Source: Bacteroidales bacterium
Lineage (GTDB): Bacteria; Bacteroidota; Bacteroidia; Bacteroidales; Paludibacteraceae
DNA: 43,753 nt
Assembly (NCBI GenBank): GCA_015654525.1
Contig: JAATGT010000290.1
Location: 1 to 43,753, forward strand
Direction: 5' to 3'
The notes beneath the pieces were generated by a model. It saw only the letters and a program-made list of their open reading frames with translations. It made no database searches and was not told the origin of the DNA. Positions 15,332-23,315 of this stretch are shown piece by piece; the stretch's first letter is position 1; each line of letters starts with the position of its first letter. The translations under genes were made by a program, and so were the position numbers.

Positions 15332-16156
15332 ATGGCTGCACATTCGCAACAAGTTCAGTATGAACAGGAGTTTGAAACATTAATTTCGCACTATCCGCTA
15401 ACACTCACAGAGGATGGCAAAAAATTTCAGCAGGAATATATTGAACAGCTGAGTAGCACCACTACGCTAAGCGAAATCGGGGTTACACTCTACAGCCCTA
15501 TCGAAGACCGGATTATCTATTCACAACTACGATATCAAAAACAATTAATGCATGTACCTGTATGTGTTGCTCTGTTGAAAAACAGACTGCATATAAACCA
15601 TCTGACACACCCCGATGATCTGGAGTTTTGGGCTAAAACAACGATGGAGTATTGTAAAATGATGATGGAGCATGATACGGGACAGTTTACGACAGTACTT
15701 TACTGTTCTCACCGATTATTGGAAAAAGACAATGAATATCACAGCTATATACACTGCATTGCCCCGATATACGAGAAGAATGAGATATACCCTTCACTCT
15801 TTATAATAACCAGCAAAAGGGTCAATATGGATAATTTTCCTCAGTTTCGACATTTTACGAATCCACCCGATAATTACAGTGAAGACCATCCTTTTTCAGC
15901 CGGTTTTCAACGAGTTCGGCTCAGGCCACGCGAAGAGAAAGTTATGCAACTCCACTGCGCGGGTGAAAGCCGGAAAAATATACAAAAGCTTATGAACATC
16001 ACCAGCAACACTATAGAGGATTACTACAAAAGCATCAAACAAAAAACAGATATCCACGATATACGGATTATATCGGAACTCTGGAAAATTGTGAAACAAC
16101 TACTGGTACTTGCTATAACTATGTGTAACGATCAGCTATTAGCGATTAGCATCTAG
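15332..16156 (+). CDS. LuxR-type helix-turn-helix transcriptional regulator
   Basis: 274 residues, cytoplasmic. The N-terminal about 170 residues have a PAS-like look (LSEIGVTLYSPIEDRIIYSQLRYQ, then HLTHPDDLEFWAKTTMEY). The C-terminal domain at about 195-258 fits a LuxR/GerE helix-turn-helix: RLRPREEKVMQLHCAGESRKNIQKLMNITSNTIEDYYKSIKQK. Such Bacteroidota regulators bind DNA through this domain; ligand and targets are unknown. The last dozen residues (MCNDQLLAISI) are read from a short TTAGCGATTAG repeat, so the original stop may have been lost. A hairpin with a T tail precedes the gene and may regulate it. Confidence 0.78.
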   Translation: MAAHSQQVQYEQEFETLISHYPLTLTEDGKKFQQEYIEQLSSTTTLSEIGVTLYSPIEDRIIYSQLRYQKQLMHVPVCVALLKNRLHINHLTHPDDLEFWAKTTMEYCKMMMEHDTGQFTTVLYCSHRLLEKDNEYHSYIHCIAPIYEKNEIYPSLFIITSKRVNMDNFPQFRHFTNPPDNYSEDHPFSAGFQRVRLRPREEKVMQLHCAGESRKNIQKLMNITSNTIEDYYKSIKQKTDIHDIRIISELWKIVKQLLVLAITMCNDQLLAISI

Positions 16157-16172
16157 TTATTAGCGATTAGTG
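16137..16172. repeat. Short direct repeat at the 3' end of the LuxR gene
   Basis: ATTAGCGATTAG occurs twice (about 16139 and 16159), the first copy inside the coding end of the LuxR gene. A related AAGCGATTAATGGTTAG lies at about 17657. It looks like low-complexity intergenic filler. Confidence 0.5.
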
Positions 16173-16293
16173 GTGAAATAATTTCGATAGATCTTTTTTG
16201 TTGTAAACTTCAAGAGCAATTCACTACAATCCTGAAAAATAAGAATTACAACGTTTTTTATAAAACAGGTAAAATAAAGGATAATCATTAATC

Positions 16294-16368
16294 ACGAAAT
16301 ACTTATCACTTATTGTTAACCATTTATCTGTCATAATTGATAATTTATCATTAATAATTTATCATTAA
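16294..16368. repeat. Left copy of a TTATCATTAATAATT repeat flanking the EEP gene
   Basis: Contains two exact tandem copies of TAATTTATCATTAA (16341-16354 and 16355-16368) ending two bases before the ORF's ATG. The reverse complement of this sequence recurs after the gene (17428-17480), so the EEP gene is bracketed by inverted copies. Confidence 0.65.
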
Positions 16369-16370
16369 TA

Positions 16371-17417
16371 ATGCTTATGAATCAGACTTTAAAAAAGGAA
16401 ATTGCCCTGTTGAGTTGTTTCTTCGTTTTTCTCGGATTACAGGCACGACAACACGAGAAGCTGCTTGTTCGGATTATGTGTTATAATGTGGAGAATTTTT
16501 TCGACTGTGTGGATGATTCAACCACCAATGATAATGAGTTTTTAACTACCGGCCAACGAGTCTGGAATTTTTCGAAATACGAAAAAAAGCAGGCCAATAT
16601 TGCCAAAGTAATTACTGCCATAGGTGGTTGGGATGCACCGGCGCTGGTAGGATTGTGTGAAGTGGAAAGTGAGCGCTGCTTGCTGGATCTGACACATCAT
16701 TCGGGTTTAAAAAATCTGCGATATAAATATTTACATCACGAGTCGCCCGATCCGCGGGGTATAGATGTCGCTCTTCTATACCAACCTCAACTGTTTAAAC
16801 CCATACACGATGAAGCCATTCGCATTCGTTACCCCGAAAGCCCGGGAAGTCGTACGCGCGATTTGTTATTTGCTTCGGGGATTTTACCTACCGGCGATAC
16901 ACTGCATGTTTTTATCTGTCATTTTCCATCGCGGCTGGGTGGCGAAAAAGAATCGGAAGGCAAAAGACGGTTTGTGGCTTCGGTGGTTCGTGCCCGGGTA
17001 GATAGTTTGTTTGCTGCCAATGCAAAAGCCAATATCGTCATTATGGGCGACTTTAATGATTATCCAACCAATGCCAGTATGAGCGAAGGATTGCAGGCAC
17101 AGCCTCTCTCCGACTCCATAGCCACAGGGAAACTTTATAACCTGATGTATAAACTGCATGCCGAAGGCAAAGGTTCCAACAAACACCTTGGTGAATGGGG
17201 TGCACTGGATCAAATCATTGTATCGGGCAATTTATTAAACCCTAAAAGCACAGTTTCGACCCGACAAGAGAATGCGCACTTTTTTGATGCCGACTTCCTG
17301 CTCGAAAACGATACAAACTATATGGGAAAACAGCCGTTCCGTACCTATGCCGGCATGAAATATCAGGGAGGTTTCTCCGATCATCTACCGGTGTATGTTG
17401 ATGTGATGATTCAATGA
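16371..17417 (+). CDS. Secreted endonuclease/exonuclease/phosphatase-family protein
   Basis: 348 residues with a signal peptide (about 1-26). The EEP fold motifs appear in order: RIMCYNVENFFDCVDD near the N-terminus, GLCEVES with the metal-binding Glu, a GIDVALLY strand, VIMGDFNDYP with the catalytic Asp/Asn, and a final GGFSDHLPVYVDVM with the catalytic Asp-His. All key residues are present, so it should be an active metal-dependent phosphodiesterase or nuclease of the periplasm or outside. The start may be ATG 16371 or 16377. The repeat runs right up to the start codon, leaving no ordinary ribosome site. Substrate is unknown. Confidence 0.87.
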   Translation: MLMNQTLKKEIALLSCFFVFLGLQARQHEKLLVRIMCYNVENFFDCVDDSTTNDNEFLTTGQRVWNFSKYEKKQANIAKVITAIGGWDAPALVGLCEVESERCLLDLTHHSGLKNLRYKYLHHESPDPRGIDVALLYQPQLFKPIHDEAIRIRYPESPGSRTRDLLFASGILPTGDTLHVFICHFPSRLGGEKESEGKRRFVASVVRARVDSLFAANAKANIVIMGDFNDYPTNASMSEGLQAQPLSDSIATGKLYNLMYKLHAEGKGSNKHLGEWGALDQIIVSGNLLNPKSTVSTRQENAHFFDADFLLENDTNYMGKQPFRTYAGMKYQGGFSDHLPVYVDVMIQ

Positions 17418-17427
17418 GAAGAGATTA

Positions 17428-17480
17428 ATTATGAGTGATAAGTGATAAATTGTCAATGATAAATTATTAATGATAAGTAC
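17428..17480. repeat. Right (inverted) copy of the TTATCATTAATAATT repeat
   Basis: TGATAAGTGATAAATTGTCAATGATAAATTATTAATGATAAGT is the approximate reverse complement of 16294-16368. With the left copy it brackets the EEP gene. Confidence 0.6.
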
Positions 17481-17654
17481 ATGTTCGAAATTAGTTTATA
17501 CTATTTCGATCCACTCCTAAATCCCCTAAAGGGGACTTTTGCCGTGTGAAAATGTTGATTCTTTCTGCACATATCGCACTTCGGTAGCCCCCTTTAGGGA
17601 GTTGGGGGCAGTTTATACAGATTTTTTTAATATAAACTAATACTGGACATACAC
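17477..17654. repeat. MITE-like palindromic element with CCCCTAAAGGGG cores
   Basis: Terminal inverted repeats ATTAGTTTATA (17490-17500) and TATAAACTAAT (17631-17641) are perfect over 11 bp and extend imperfectly outward to about 24 bp. Inside, AAATCCCCTAAAGGGGACTT on the left and CCCCCTTTAGGGAGTTGGGG on the right form a second, inner inverted pair. There is no coding capacity. The total length of about 175 bp fits a non-autonomous element. Confidence 0.65.
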
Positions 17655-17800
17655 TTAAGCGATTAATGGTTAGTGATAGCTTTATGAATGGAACAGACAT
17701 TATACAAGTTATAAATAGAAAGGGTCTATTGAAAAAACATTCTGTCCCACAGCGTGGCTAAATGTAAATATCACCCTCTAATGTAACTCGTAACTATCAA

Positions 17801-18904
17801 CTATACGTGAGTGACAAATAGCGGCGTATCGGAATGTAATACCATTTTGTAAGCCAGACTTGGATTAAAGAGTCTTGAAAATAAATTCCGACGACGGGCA
17901 TTGAAGGCCAACACATTAATTTGGTGAGTAACCATATAGTTGTTCAATAATTCCGGAGAGTCGCTGGCATCCAGCAATTCGTAGTTGGTATTGAGCAAAG
18001 GGTAATGATGAGAAAAATATGATTTGATACCAGCCAGCATCACTTCGCTCCAGGCCTGATTTTTATCCGAAGCATGAATGAAATACATTTCTACTTTTTC
18101 CGAAGCAAAAAGCGAGATAGCCCTGTCGATGGCAATTAAATCCTTTTGATCAAAGTTAGTGAGGAATGCCACTCGCTTAATGTCATCGGGCGATTGCATA
18201 GTCATTAACACCGGTACGGCAAACACAGGCGAAATACAGGCTTCCATTACTTCGGCGGTTACACTACCGATTAATTCTTTGGTCATCTTTTTGCCATGCG
18301 TTCCCATCACTACCAGGGCCGGTTTATGTTTTTTACAATAATCCAGAATCTGGTCTTCGGGGACTCCTTCTTTCATTTTAAACGTAAATGGAATATTCGG
18401 GAGCTCACCTTTGGCTATACGGGCCTTGATGGTAGACGTTAATGTTTCCACTTCCGCCTTGGCCGAACTGGTAATACGACGAAGCAATTCACTATCGCTT
18501 ATACTGTAAGTGCTTATATCATTATTGGATGAGATGGTAAATGCCGGACTGAAATACACATAAAGAAATACAACTTCGCACGCAAGTACGTCGGCAAAAT
18601 GGAATCCGAAATCAATCATTTTCGGTACCTGATCGGAAAAATCGATAGGAATCAATATTTTTTGTGATTCAACGCTCTCAGTAGCTGGTTCTTGTTCCCA
18701 GGCACTTTCCATTTCTTCCACTATTTTCAGTGCACTGGGCAAATCACTTTCTTTGATACGAACACGAACACCAACTGCCAGTTCGGGATGTTCCAGATTC
18801 AGATTATGAATCACCGTTTCAATTCCGTTCTCTTCTAAAACAGTCTTAATCATTTGCGCCCGTTGAAAAGTACGAATAGCAAGTGTAACTAATTTATCTT
18901 CCAT
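17801..18904 (-). CDS. DUF2007 domain fused to tandem universal stress protein domains
   Basis: 367 residues, cytoplasmic. Residues 1-68 match a DUF2007-like signal-transducing domain (VTLAIRTFQRAQMIKTVLEENGIETVIHN). A first USP domain at about 81-235 has the nucleotide-binding loop MGTHGKKMTKELIGSVTAEV (Gly-x2-Gly-x8-Gly-Ser), so it may bind ATP. A second USP-like domain at about 240-367 lacks a clear loop. Tandem USPs act as stress-responsive dimers within one chain. DUF2007 proteins are usually stand-alone, so the fusion links it to the same stress role. ATG at 18904. Confidence 0.83.
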   Translation of the reverse strand: MEDKLVTLAIRTFQRAQMIKTVLEENGIETVIHNLNLEHPELAVGVRVRIKESDLPSALKIVEEMESAWEQEPATESVESQKILIPIDFSDQVPKMIDFGFHFADVLACEVVFLYVYFSPAFTISSNNDISTYSISDSELLRRITSSAKAEVETLTSTIKARIAKGELPNIPFTFKMKEGVPEDQILDYCKKHKPALVVMGTHGKKMTKELIGSVTAEVMEACISPVFAVPVLMTMQSPDDIKRVAFLTNFDQKDLIAIDRAISLFASEKVEMYFIHASDKNQAWSEVMLAGIKSYFSHHYPLLNTNYELLDASDSPELLNNYMVTHQINVLAFNARRRNLFSRLFNPSLAYKMVLHSDTPLFVTHV

Positions 18905-19053
18905 AATGTTCTATATTTTATCGATTTACAAATCAACAGTAATTGTGTCCCCTAGCAGTGCCTTTAGCTTCGAAAACGTTGTAAAGATAGCCAATTTCGG
19001 GTTACAGGCGGTTTCTTTTTTAGAATATTTTAATTCAATCGAAAAAAATGACT

Positions 19054-19061
19054 TATATTTG
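19054..19061 (+). promoter_or_regulatory. -7 promoter box of the small membrane protein gene
   Basis: TATATTTG fits TAnnTTTG and lies 29 bases before the ATG at 19091. No TTG is seen at the -33 distance. Confidence 0.45.
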
Positions 19062-19090
19062 TATCCATAATCACTTTCAATCAAAAAAAT

Positions 19091-19474
19091 ATGAATCCGA
19101 AAGTAAAAAAAGGACTTACTATTGGAACGCTTGTGGCCTTTGTAGTGTTCGTTGTCTGGATATTTTTCAAATTTTATTTTGTATTTGGCGAAGGTGTAAA
19201 AACCGGTGAACTAAATTATCTGGTTCGGAAAGGTTTTGTCTTTAAAACCTACGAAGGAAAAATGATTCAGACAGGATTTCGCTCGGCAAATGCAGGAACA
19301 GTGCAGTCATACGAATTTCCTTTTTCGGTACAGGATAGAGTTGTTGCCGATTCGCTGATGCGATGTAGTGGCAAAACCGTGGAGCTTCATTATAACGAAT
19401 ACCTGGGCGTATTGCCTTGGCGGGGTGTCAATAAATTTGTTGTAGACAAAATCGTATCGGTCAAAGACAAATGA
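19091..19474 (+). CDS. Small membrane-anchored conserved protein
   Basis: 127 residues: one N-terminal membrane segment (about 9-31, GLTIGTLVAFVVFVVWIFFKFYFVF) followed by a soluble, strand-rich domain (GELNYLVRKGFVFKTYEGKMIQTGF). I recall this family in Bacteroidales, where it is sometimes labelled 6-phosphogluconate dehydrogenase. Nothing here supports that: there is no Rossmann motif and the length is far too short. The soluble part probably faces the periplasm. A TATATTTG box precedes it. Function unknown. Confidence 0.75.
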   Translation: MNPKVKKGLTIGTLVAFVVFVVWIFFKFYFVFGEGVKTGELNYLVRKGFVFKTYEGKMIQTGFRSANAGTVQSYEFPFSVQDRVVADSLMRCSGKTVELHYNEYLGVLPWRGVNKFVVDKIVSVKDK

Positions 19475-19616
19475 TATAGTTACGAGTAATTAGTTACGAG
19501 TTACAAATGGGTAGTTGGGAGTAAGAAGTTGGGAGCTACAAGCTATAGAGTTACTAGTTAAGAGATTGTTTATCTGAAGATAGCCTGTAGAGGACACAGC
19601 ATTCCTTGTTCATTAT

Positions 19617-19837
19617 TAATGCGAATCAGGAGCTGAATACATGCACATTCTATTTATAGTGAGTTGTTTCCCGTAGGGAATTACATATCAATAGAAAATG
19701 AAAACAGATACAACCAATTCCCTGTAGGGGATACACCTAAAAAAGAGGGAATGTCCTACGGACAATAACATACATATCTCTTTATTCTATAGATATATAA
19801 GTCCTACGGACTATTTTTAAACTACTGATTCGCATTA
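19617..19837. repeat. MITE-like element with TAATGCGAATCAG terminal inverted repeats
   Basis: TAATGCGAATCAG (19617-19629) and CTGATTCGCATTA (19825-19837) are perfect 13-bp inverted repeats about 220 bp apart. Inside are four small hairpins: TTCCC-GTA-GGGAA, TTCCC-TGTA-GGGGA, TGTCC-TAC-GGACA and AGTCC-TAC-GGACT. The left half aligns with the reverse complement of the right half, so the whole element is one large imperfect palindrome. No ORF. Confidence 0.8.
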
Positions 19838-19870
19838 TTATTTATACGATTATCCTTTATTTTACCTAAG

Positions 19871-20029
19871 CAAAAAAAAACACAAAAGGCACAAAAGGAT
19901 CACAAAAGTTTTTATAAAATAAAAACTTAGCTTTTGTTTCCTTGAAAATGTAGACGATATATAGCTCAAGATTTTCATTTCTGACTTTTGTGTACCTTGT
20001 TGTGGCTTTAGTGGTGAATTGTTTTTTTA
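19871..20029. repeat. CACAAAAGG-type long imperfect palindrome
   Basis: Left arm CACAAAAGGCACAAAAGG...CACAAAAG...AAAACTTAGC. The reverse complement of the right arm reads CACTAAAGCCACAACAAGG...CACAAAAG...AAAATCTTGAGC. The same architecture and shared words (CACAnnAG, AAAATAAAA, ACTTAG) appear at 7882-8045, so the two are probably one family. Confidence 0.65.
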
Positions 20030-20110
20030 AGTCCACAAAAGATAATATCTATCGATATTATTTTAGGTAACAAAGCGGATATTCATATTATTTATTATTC
20101 AATTATTGTT

Positions 20111-20518
20111 ATGACGCTCGAACATATTGGTATCTGGACAGATGAGCTGGAAAGACTCAAAGAATATTACGCTCTTTATATGGGTGGCATTGCCAATCAG
20201 AAGTATAGCAACCCACTTACAGGTTTTGAGAGTTATTTTCTTTCGTTTGCATCAGGAGCACGGCTGGAGATCATGTCGAAACCCGAACTAAAGGGTAACA
20301 ACACAAATAATAATCCGCAACAGCAGCAAATGCATCTTGCATTCGGGCTGAACAGCATGCATGAAGTGGATGAAAAAGCAGTACTACTCCGACAGGCAGG
20401 GTTTGAAATAGCAAAAGGTCCCCGAAAAACAGGTGATGGTTATTATGAATTTGAGACTTTTGATCCGGACAACAACCGAATAGAGGTAGCAACAAAATAT
20501 ATTGAATCTAAATGCTAA
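20111..20518 (+). CDS. VOC-superfamily (glyoxalase-like) protein
   Basis: 135 residues, cytoplasmic, one VOC module. The fold is marked by MTLEHIGIWTDELERLKEYY at the start, FASGARLEIMSK mid-way, MHLAFGL opening the second half and DPDNNRIEVA at the end. Candidate metal ligands are His5, Glu in RLEIM, His in QMHLAFG and Glu in RIEV, so all four usual positions are filled. It could be a lyase, isomerase or dioxygenase relative of glyoxalase I; the substrate cannot be read. A terminator follows the stop. Confidence 0.85.
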   Translation: MTLEHIGIWTDELERLKEYYALYMGGIANQKYSNPLTGFESYFLSFASGARLEIMSKPELKGNNTNNNPQQQQMHLAFGLNSMHEVDEKAVLLRQAGFEIAKGPRKTGDGYYEFETFDPDNNRIEVATKYIESKC

Positions 20519-20525
20519 ATAAAAG

Positions 20526-20557
20526 CCAAAGCCGTACCTGTCGGGCTTTGGTTTCTG
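20526..20557 (+). terminator. Terminator after the VOC gene
   Basis: CCAAAGCC (20526-20533) pairs with GGCTTTGG (20544-20551) and is followed by a T-rich tract. It lies 8 bases after the stop. Confidence 0.7.
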
Positions 20558-20633
20558 TTTTGAATTTGCATAATGAATTGAAAACTGGGTCTATTATCGT
20601 TAATTTAATCCTTTTTCTTTCAAAAAAAATAAC

Positions 20634-20641
20634 TACTTTTG
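20634..20641 (+). promoter_or_regulatory. -7 promoter box of the gldE operon
   Basis: TACTTTTG fits TAnnTTTG and lies 50 bases before the TTG start of gldE. The -33 element is not evident. Confidence 0.4.
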
Positions 20642-20691
20642 CAGTAGTGGAAATTATGTTTTGACTAGTATTTTCTTAAAATCAGAATTCA

Positions 20692-22029
20692 TTGGAAACT
20701 GACGTCTTATATTCTACATTTGCAGGTATCACCGTTCACCCGGTAACTCTTTCGGCTATAATTTCGCTGATAGTAAGCATATTATTGCTCGGTTTTTCCG
20801 GTATAATCTCTGCCGCTGAAGTTGCTTTCTTTTCGCTCGATCCACAAAGCATGAACGAACTGGGAGATAGCGAACGAAAAGCCGATCATAACATTTTGCG
20901 TCTGCTACAAACGCCACAACGACTACTGGCCACTATACTGATTGCTAACAACTTTGTAAATGTTGCCGTAATCCTTTTACTGACCCATTTTACTACCACT
21001 GTTTTGAATTTTGACAGTGCTCCTGTTTTAGGATTCATCTTTCAAACCATTATCATCACCTTTGCCATCCTGCTTTTTGCAGAAATCGTACCAAAGGTGT
21101 ATGCTACTCAATTTGCACGAAAAACAGCCTCATATACAGTGCCGTATTTATCAACTCTCGAAAAGTTATTCGGCCCCTTCGTCAGCTTTCTGGTAAACTC
21201 TACTTCCATCGTCAATCGTAAGTTGGCCAGGCATAATCATTCCAACATATCAATGGATGAATTGTCGCATGCATTGGAATTAACGTCGAACAGTAAAGAT
21301 GAAGATACCGAGCTATTGGAAGGAATTATTAAATTCGGAAATATTCAGGTCGTGGACATTATGACTTCACGAGTGGATATGGTAGTAGTGGACATTAAAA
21401 CCAATTACAAACAACTACTCGAACTTATTATCAAGTCCGGATACTCACGCATCCCCGTTTACACAGGAACCCGCGACAATATCAAAGGATTACTTTATGG
21501 TAAGGATTTGTTACCACATCTGGATAAACCTGCCAATTTTCGCTGGCAGAGTTTGGTTCGTCAGGCTTATTTTGTTCCGGAAACAAAAATGATTGATGAC
21601 TTATTAAATGAATTTCAGGAAAACAGGGTTCACCTGGCTATGGTAGTGGATGAATATGGTGGCACTTCAGGTCTGATAACACTTGAAGATATTCTGGAAG
21701 AAATTGTTGGCGATATCAGCGATGAATATGATAATGAAGAACTGTTATTTACCAAAATAGACAATCACACTTTTATATTTGAAGCTAAAATATTATTAAA
21801 CGACTTTTTCAAGATTGCCGAAATTGAAGAAGAGGATTTCGTGAAAGTAACCGAAGAAGTTGAAACGCTGGCCGGTCTTATACTTGAATTAAAAGGAGAT
21901 ATCCCGGCTAAAAACGAACGGATTGGTTATGGTCGCTACGTTTTTGAGATTGTTGCCGCCGACAACCGTCGCATAAAGAAAGTAAAACTCTATATAAAAG
22001 ACGATTTCAAAAAATCAGGATTAGACTGA
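20692..22029 (+). CDS. gldE: GldE, gliding motility-associated DUF21/CBS/CorC-type membrane protein
   Basis: 445 residues. A DUF21 membrane domain covers about 20-195 (SLIVSILLLGFSGIISAAEVAFFSL). A CBS pair covers about 215-335 (VDIMTSRVDMVVVDIK, and VHLAMVVDEYGGTSGLITLEDILEEIVGDI), and a CorC/HlyC domain about 345-440. The same plan is seen in CNNM/hemolysin-C proteins. The gldD gene immediately downstream makes GldE the best name; in Bacteroidota the two are paired and GldE supports GldD function in gliding/type IX secretion. The start is a TTG at 20692, as no in-frame ATG fits. Confidence 0.88.
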   Translation: METDVLYSTFAGITVHPVTLSAIISLIVSILLLGFSGIISAAEVAFFSLDPQSMNELGDSERKADHNILRLLQTPQRLLATILIANNFVNVAVILLLTHFTTTVLNFDSAPVLGFIFQTIIITFAILLFAEIVPKVYATQFARKTASYTVPYLSTLEKLFGPFVSFLVNSTSIVNRKLARHNHSNISMDELSHALELTSNSKDEDTELLEGIIKFGNIQVVDIMTSRVDMVVVDIKTNYKQLLELIIKSGYSRIPVYTGTRDNIKGLLYGKDLLPHLDKPANFRWQSLVRQAYFVPETKMIDDLLNEFQENRVHLAMVVDEYGGTSGLITLEDILEEIVGDISDEYDNEELLFTKIDNHTFIFEAKILLNDFFKIAEIEEEDFVKVTEEVETLAGLILELKGDIPAKNERIGYGRYVFEIVAADNRRIKKVKLYIKDDFKKSGLD

Positions 22030-22065
22030 TTTAATCGTTGCACAGAATATTAAACCGAATTATAA

Positions 22066-22650
22066 ATGAAGCTATTTCGTTCTTCCATTATATATCTGAT
22101 TATTTGCATTTCAATCTTTTTAACCGGATGTGGTAAAAGTTCTATTCCACGTCCTTATGGATATTTCAGGGTAGATTTGCCAAAACATGCCTATAGAACT
22201 ATTGATACGTTGGGACTGCCTTACCGTTTTGACTTACCCAAAAATGCGAAGCTAATCAGTAGAGATGCGCATGGCGAAAAATACTGGGTTGATATTTATT
22301 ATCCTAAACTGAATGCAAGTATTTATTGCAGTTTCAAACCGGTAAAAGGGAATCTGATTAATTTGCTTGAAGATACCCGCAAAATTGTTTATAAACACAG
22401 CGTACGGGCCGACGGAATTGGCGAGAAAGTGTTTTCTCATCCGGAGAAAAATGTTCACGGGATTCTTTATGATCTGGCCGGAAATACCGCTTCGTCAGTT
22501 CAGTTTATATTAACCGACAGCACGCAGCATTTCTTCCGCGGTGCGTTGTATTTCAATAATGTACCAAACAAAGACTCCATAGCACCTATGTCGAATTATA
22601 TTCGTGAAGATGTGGTTCGGATTATGGAAAGTTTTGAATGGAAAAAATAA
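22066..22650 (+). CDS. gldD: GldD, gliding motility lipoprotein
   Basis: 194 residues with a lipoprotein signal: hydrophobic segment then IFLTGCGKSS, Cys at residue 22. The mature start RPYGYFRVDLPKHAYRTID, with a YFR-DLP core, is characteristic of GldD. The protein is required for gliding motility and linked to type IX secretion in Flavobacterium; homologues persist in non-gliding Bacteroidales. It follows gldE by 36 bases and precedes a PPTase gene by 32 bases, all on the plus strand. Confidence 0.9.
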   Translation: MKLFRSSIIYLIICISIFLTGCGKSSIPRPYGYFRVDLPKHAYRTIDTLGLPYRFDLPKNAKLISRDAHGEKYWVDIYYPKLNASIYCSFKPVKGNLINLLEDTRKIVYKHSVRADGIGEKVFSHPEKNVHGILYDLAGNTASSVQFILTDSTQHFFRGALYFNNVPNKDSIAPMSNYIREDVVRIMESFEWKK

Positions 22651-22682
22651 CTGTTTGTTCAATTTAAATCAACTCTTTACCT

Positions 22683-23300
22683 ATGCCAACAAGTAATTTC
22701 ATTTCCACCGAAGATGCTAAATTATTAGTATGGAATCTGACCGAAAGCGTTGAAGAACTGAAGAATCAATTAGGTTTGTTCCACGAGAATGATTTAAATG
22801 GAATAGCCTCTGAGAAACGCAAACGTGAGTTTCTGGGTGTACGGGTGGCTATGAAAGCATTACTGGGAAAAGAGACGCGAATTGAACATGATACAAATGG
22901 AAAGCCATTGCTTCCGGACAAGAGTTATCATATCAGTATTTCGCATAGTAAGAACTGGATTGCCGTAATGGCTCATGCCACACATTGTACGGGTATTGAC
23001 ATCGAATGCCCGACCGATAAAATTCAAAAGGTTTGCGCCCGCTTTTTAAGTCCGCGGGAACATCAGGATTTGTCAAACGGGAAAAATATAAAACAATTAC
23101 AACTGGCATGGTCGGTAAAAGAAAGTTTATATAAAATTATAGGCAAAGAAGCTATTGACTTTGCCAATCAGTTGCGGATTTTTCCTTTTGAAGTAAAACC
23201 TTCGGGTAAAATTATAGCTCAGCATATACTAACAAAAAAACTATATCAGTTACACTATATTCAGAATTCAGCATACACCCTGGTGTATTGTGTGGATTAA
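22683..23300 (+). CDS. 4'-phosphopantetheinyl transferase superfamily protein
   Basis: 205 residues, cytoplasmic. It transfers the phosphopantetheine arm of CoA to a carrier protein. The signature motifs are present: HCTGIDIECP with the Mg-binding Asp and Glu, and LAWSVKESLYKIIG with the catalytic W-x2-KE-x3-K pattern. An N-terminal half with KRKREFLGVRVAMKALLG is typical of the Sfp-like pseudo-dimer type. It lies between gldD and the prenylglyceryl phosphate synthase gene. Its carrier protein target is not in the window. Confidence 0.9.
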   Translation: MPTSNFISTEDAKLLVWNLTESVEELKNQLGLFHENDLNGIASEKRKREFLGVRVAMKALLGKETRIEHDTNGKPLLPDKSYHISISHSKNWIAVMAHATHCTGIDIECPTDKIQKVCARFLSPREHQDLSNGKNIKQLQLAWSVKESLYKIIGKEAIDFANQLRIFPFEVKPSGKIIAQHILTKKLYQLHYIQNSAYTLVYCVD

Positions 23301-23315
23301 AAAAACATATACAAT

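Larger units (their letters stand above)
17418..17800. other. Intergenic region between convergent EEP and USP genes
   Basis: 383 bases without a credible gene. It contains the inverted satellite (17428-17480), a MITE-like palindromic element (17477-17654) and about 145 bases in which I see nothing further. The 69-residue ORF at 17491-17700 spans the palindrome and is chance. Confidence 0.7.
19475..20110. other. Long intergenic region packed with palindromic elements
   Basis: 636 bases with no gene. In order: a TTACGAGTTA / GTTGGGAGT low-complexity stretch (about 19480-19560), a MITE-like element with 13-bp terminal inverted repeats (19617-19837), and a CACAAAAGG-type palindrome (19871-20029) inside short TTACCTAA / TTAGGTAA flanks (19862-20072). 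No RNA gene was recognised. Confidence 0.75.

Noticed and set aside
17491-17700. 69-residue ORF between the EEP and USP genes
   Set aside because: It lies across the MITE-like palindrome, so an open frame is accidental.
19091-19474. 6-phosphogluconate dehydrogenase
   Set aside because: Relatives sometimes bear this label, but the protein is 127 residues with a membrane anchor and no nucleotide-binding motif.
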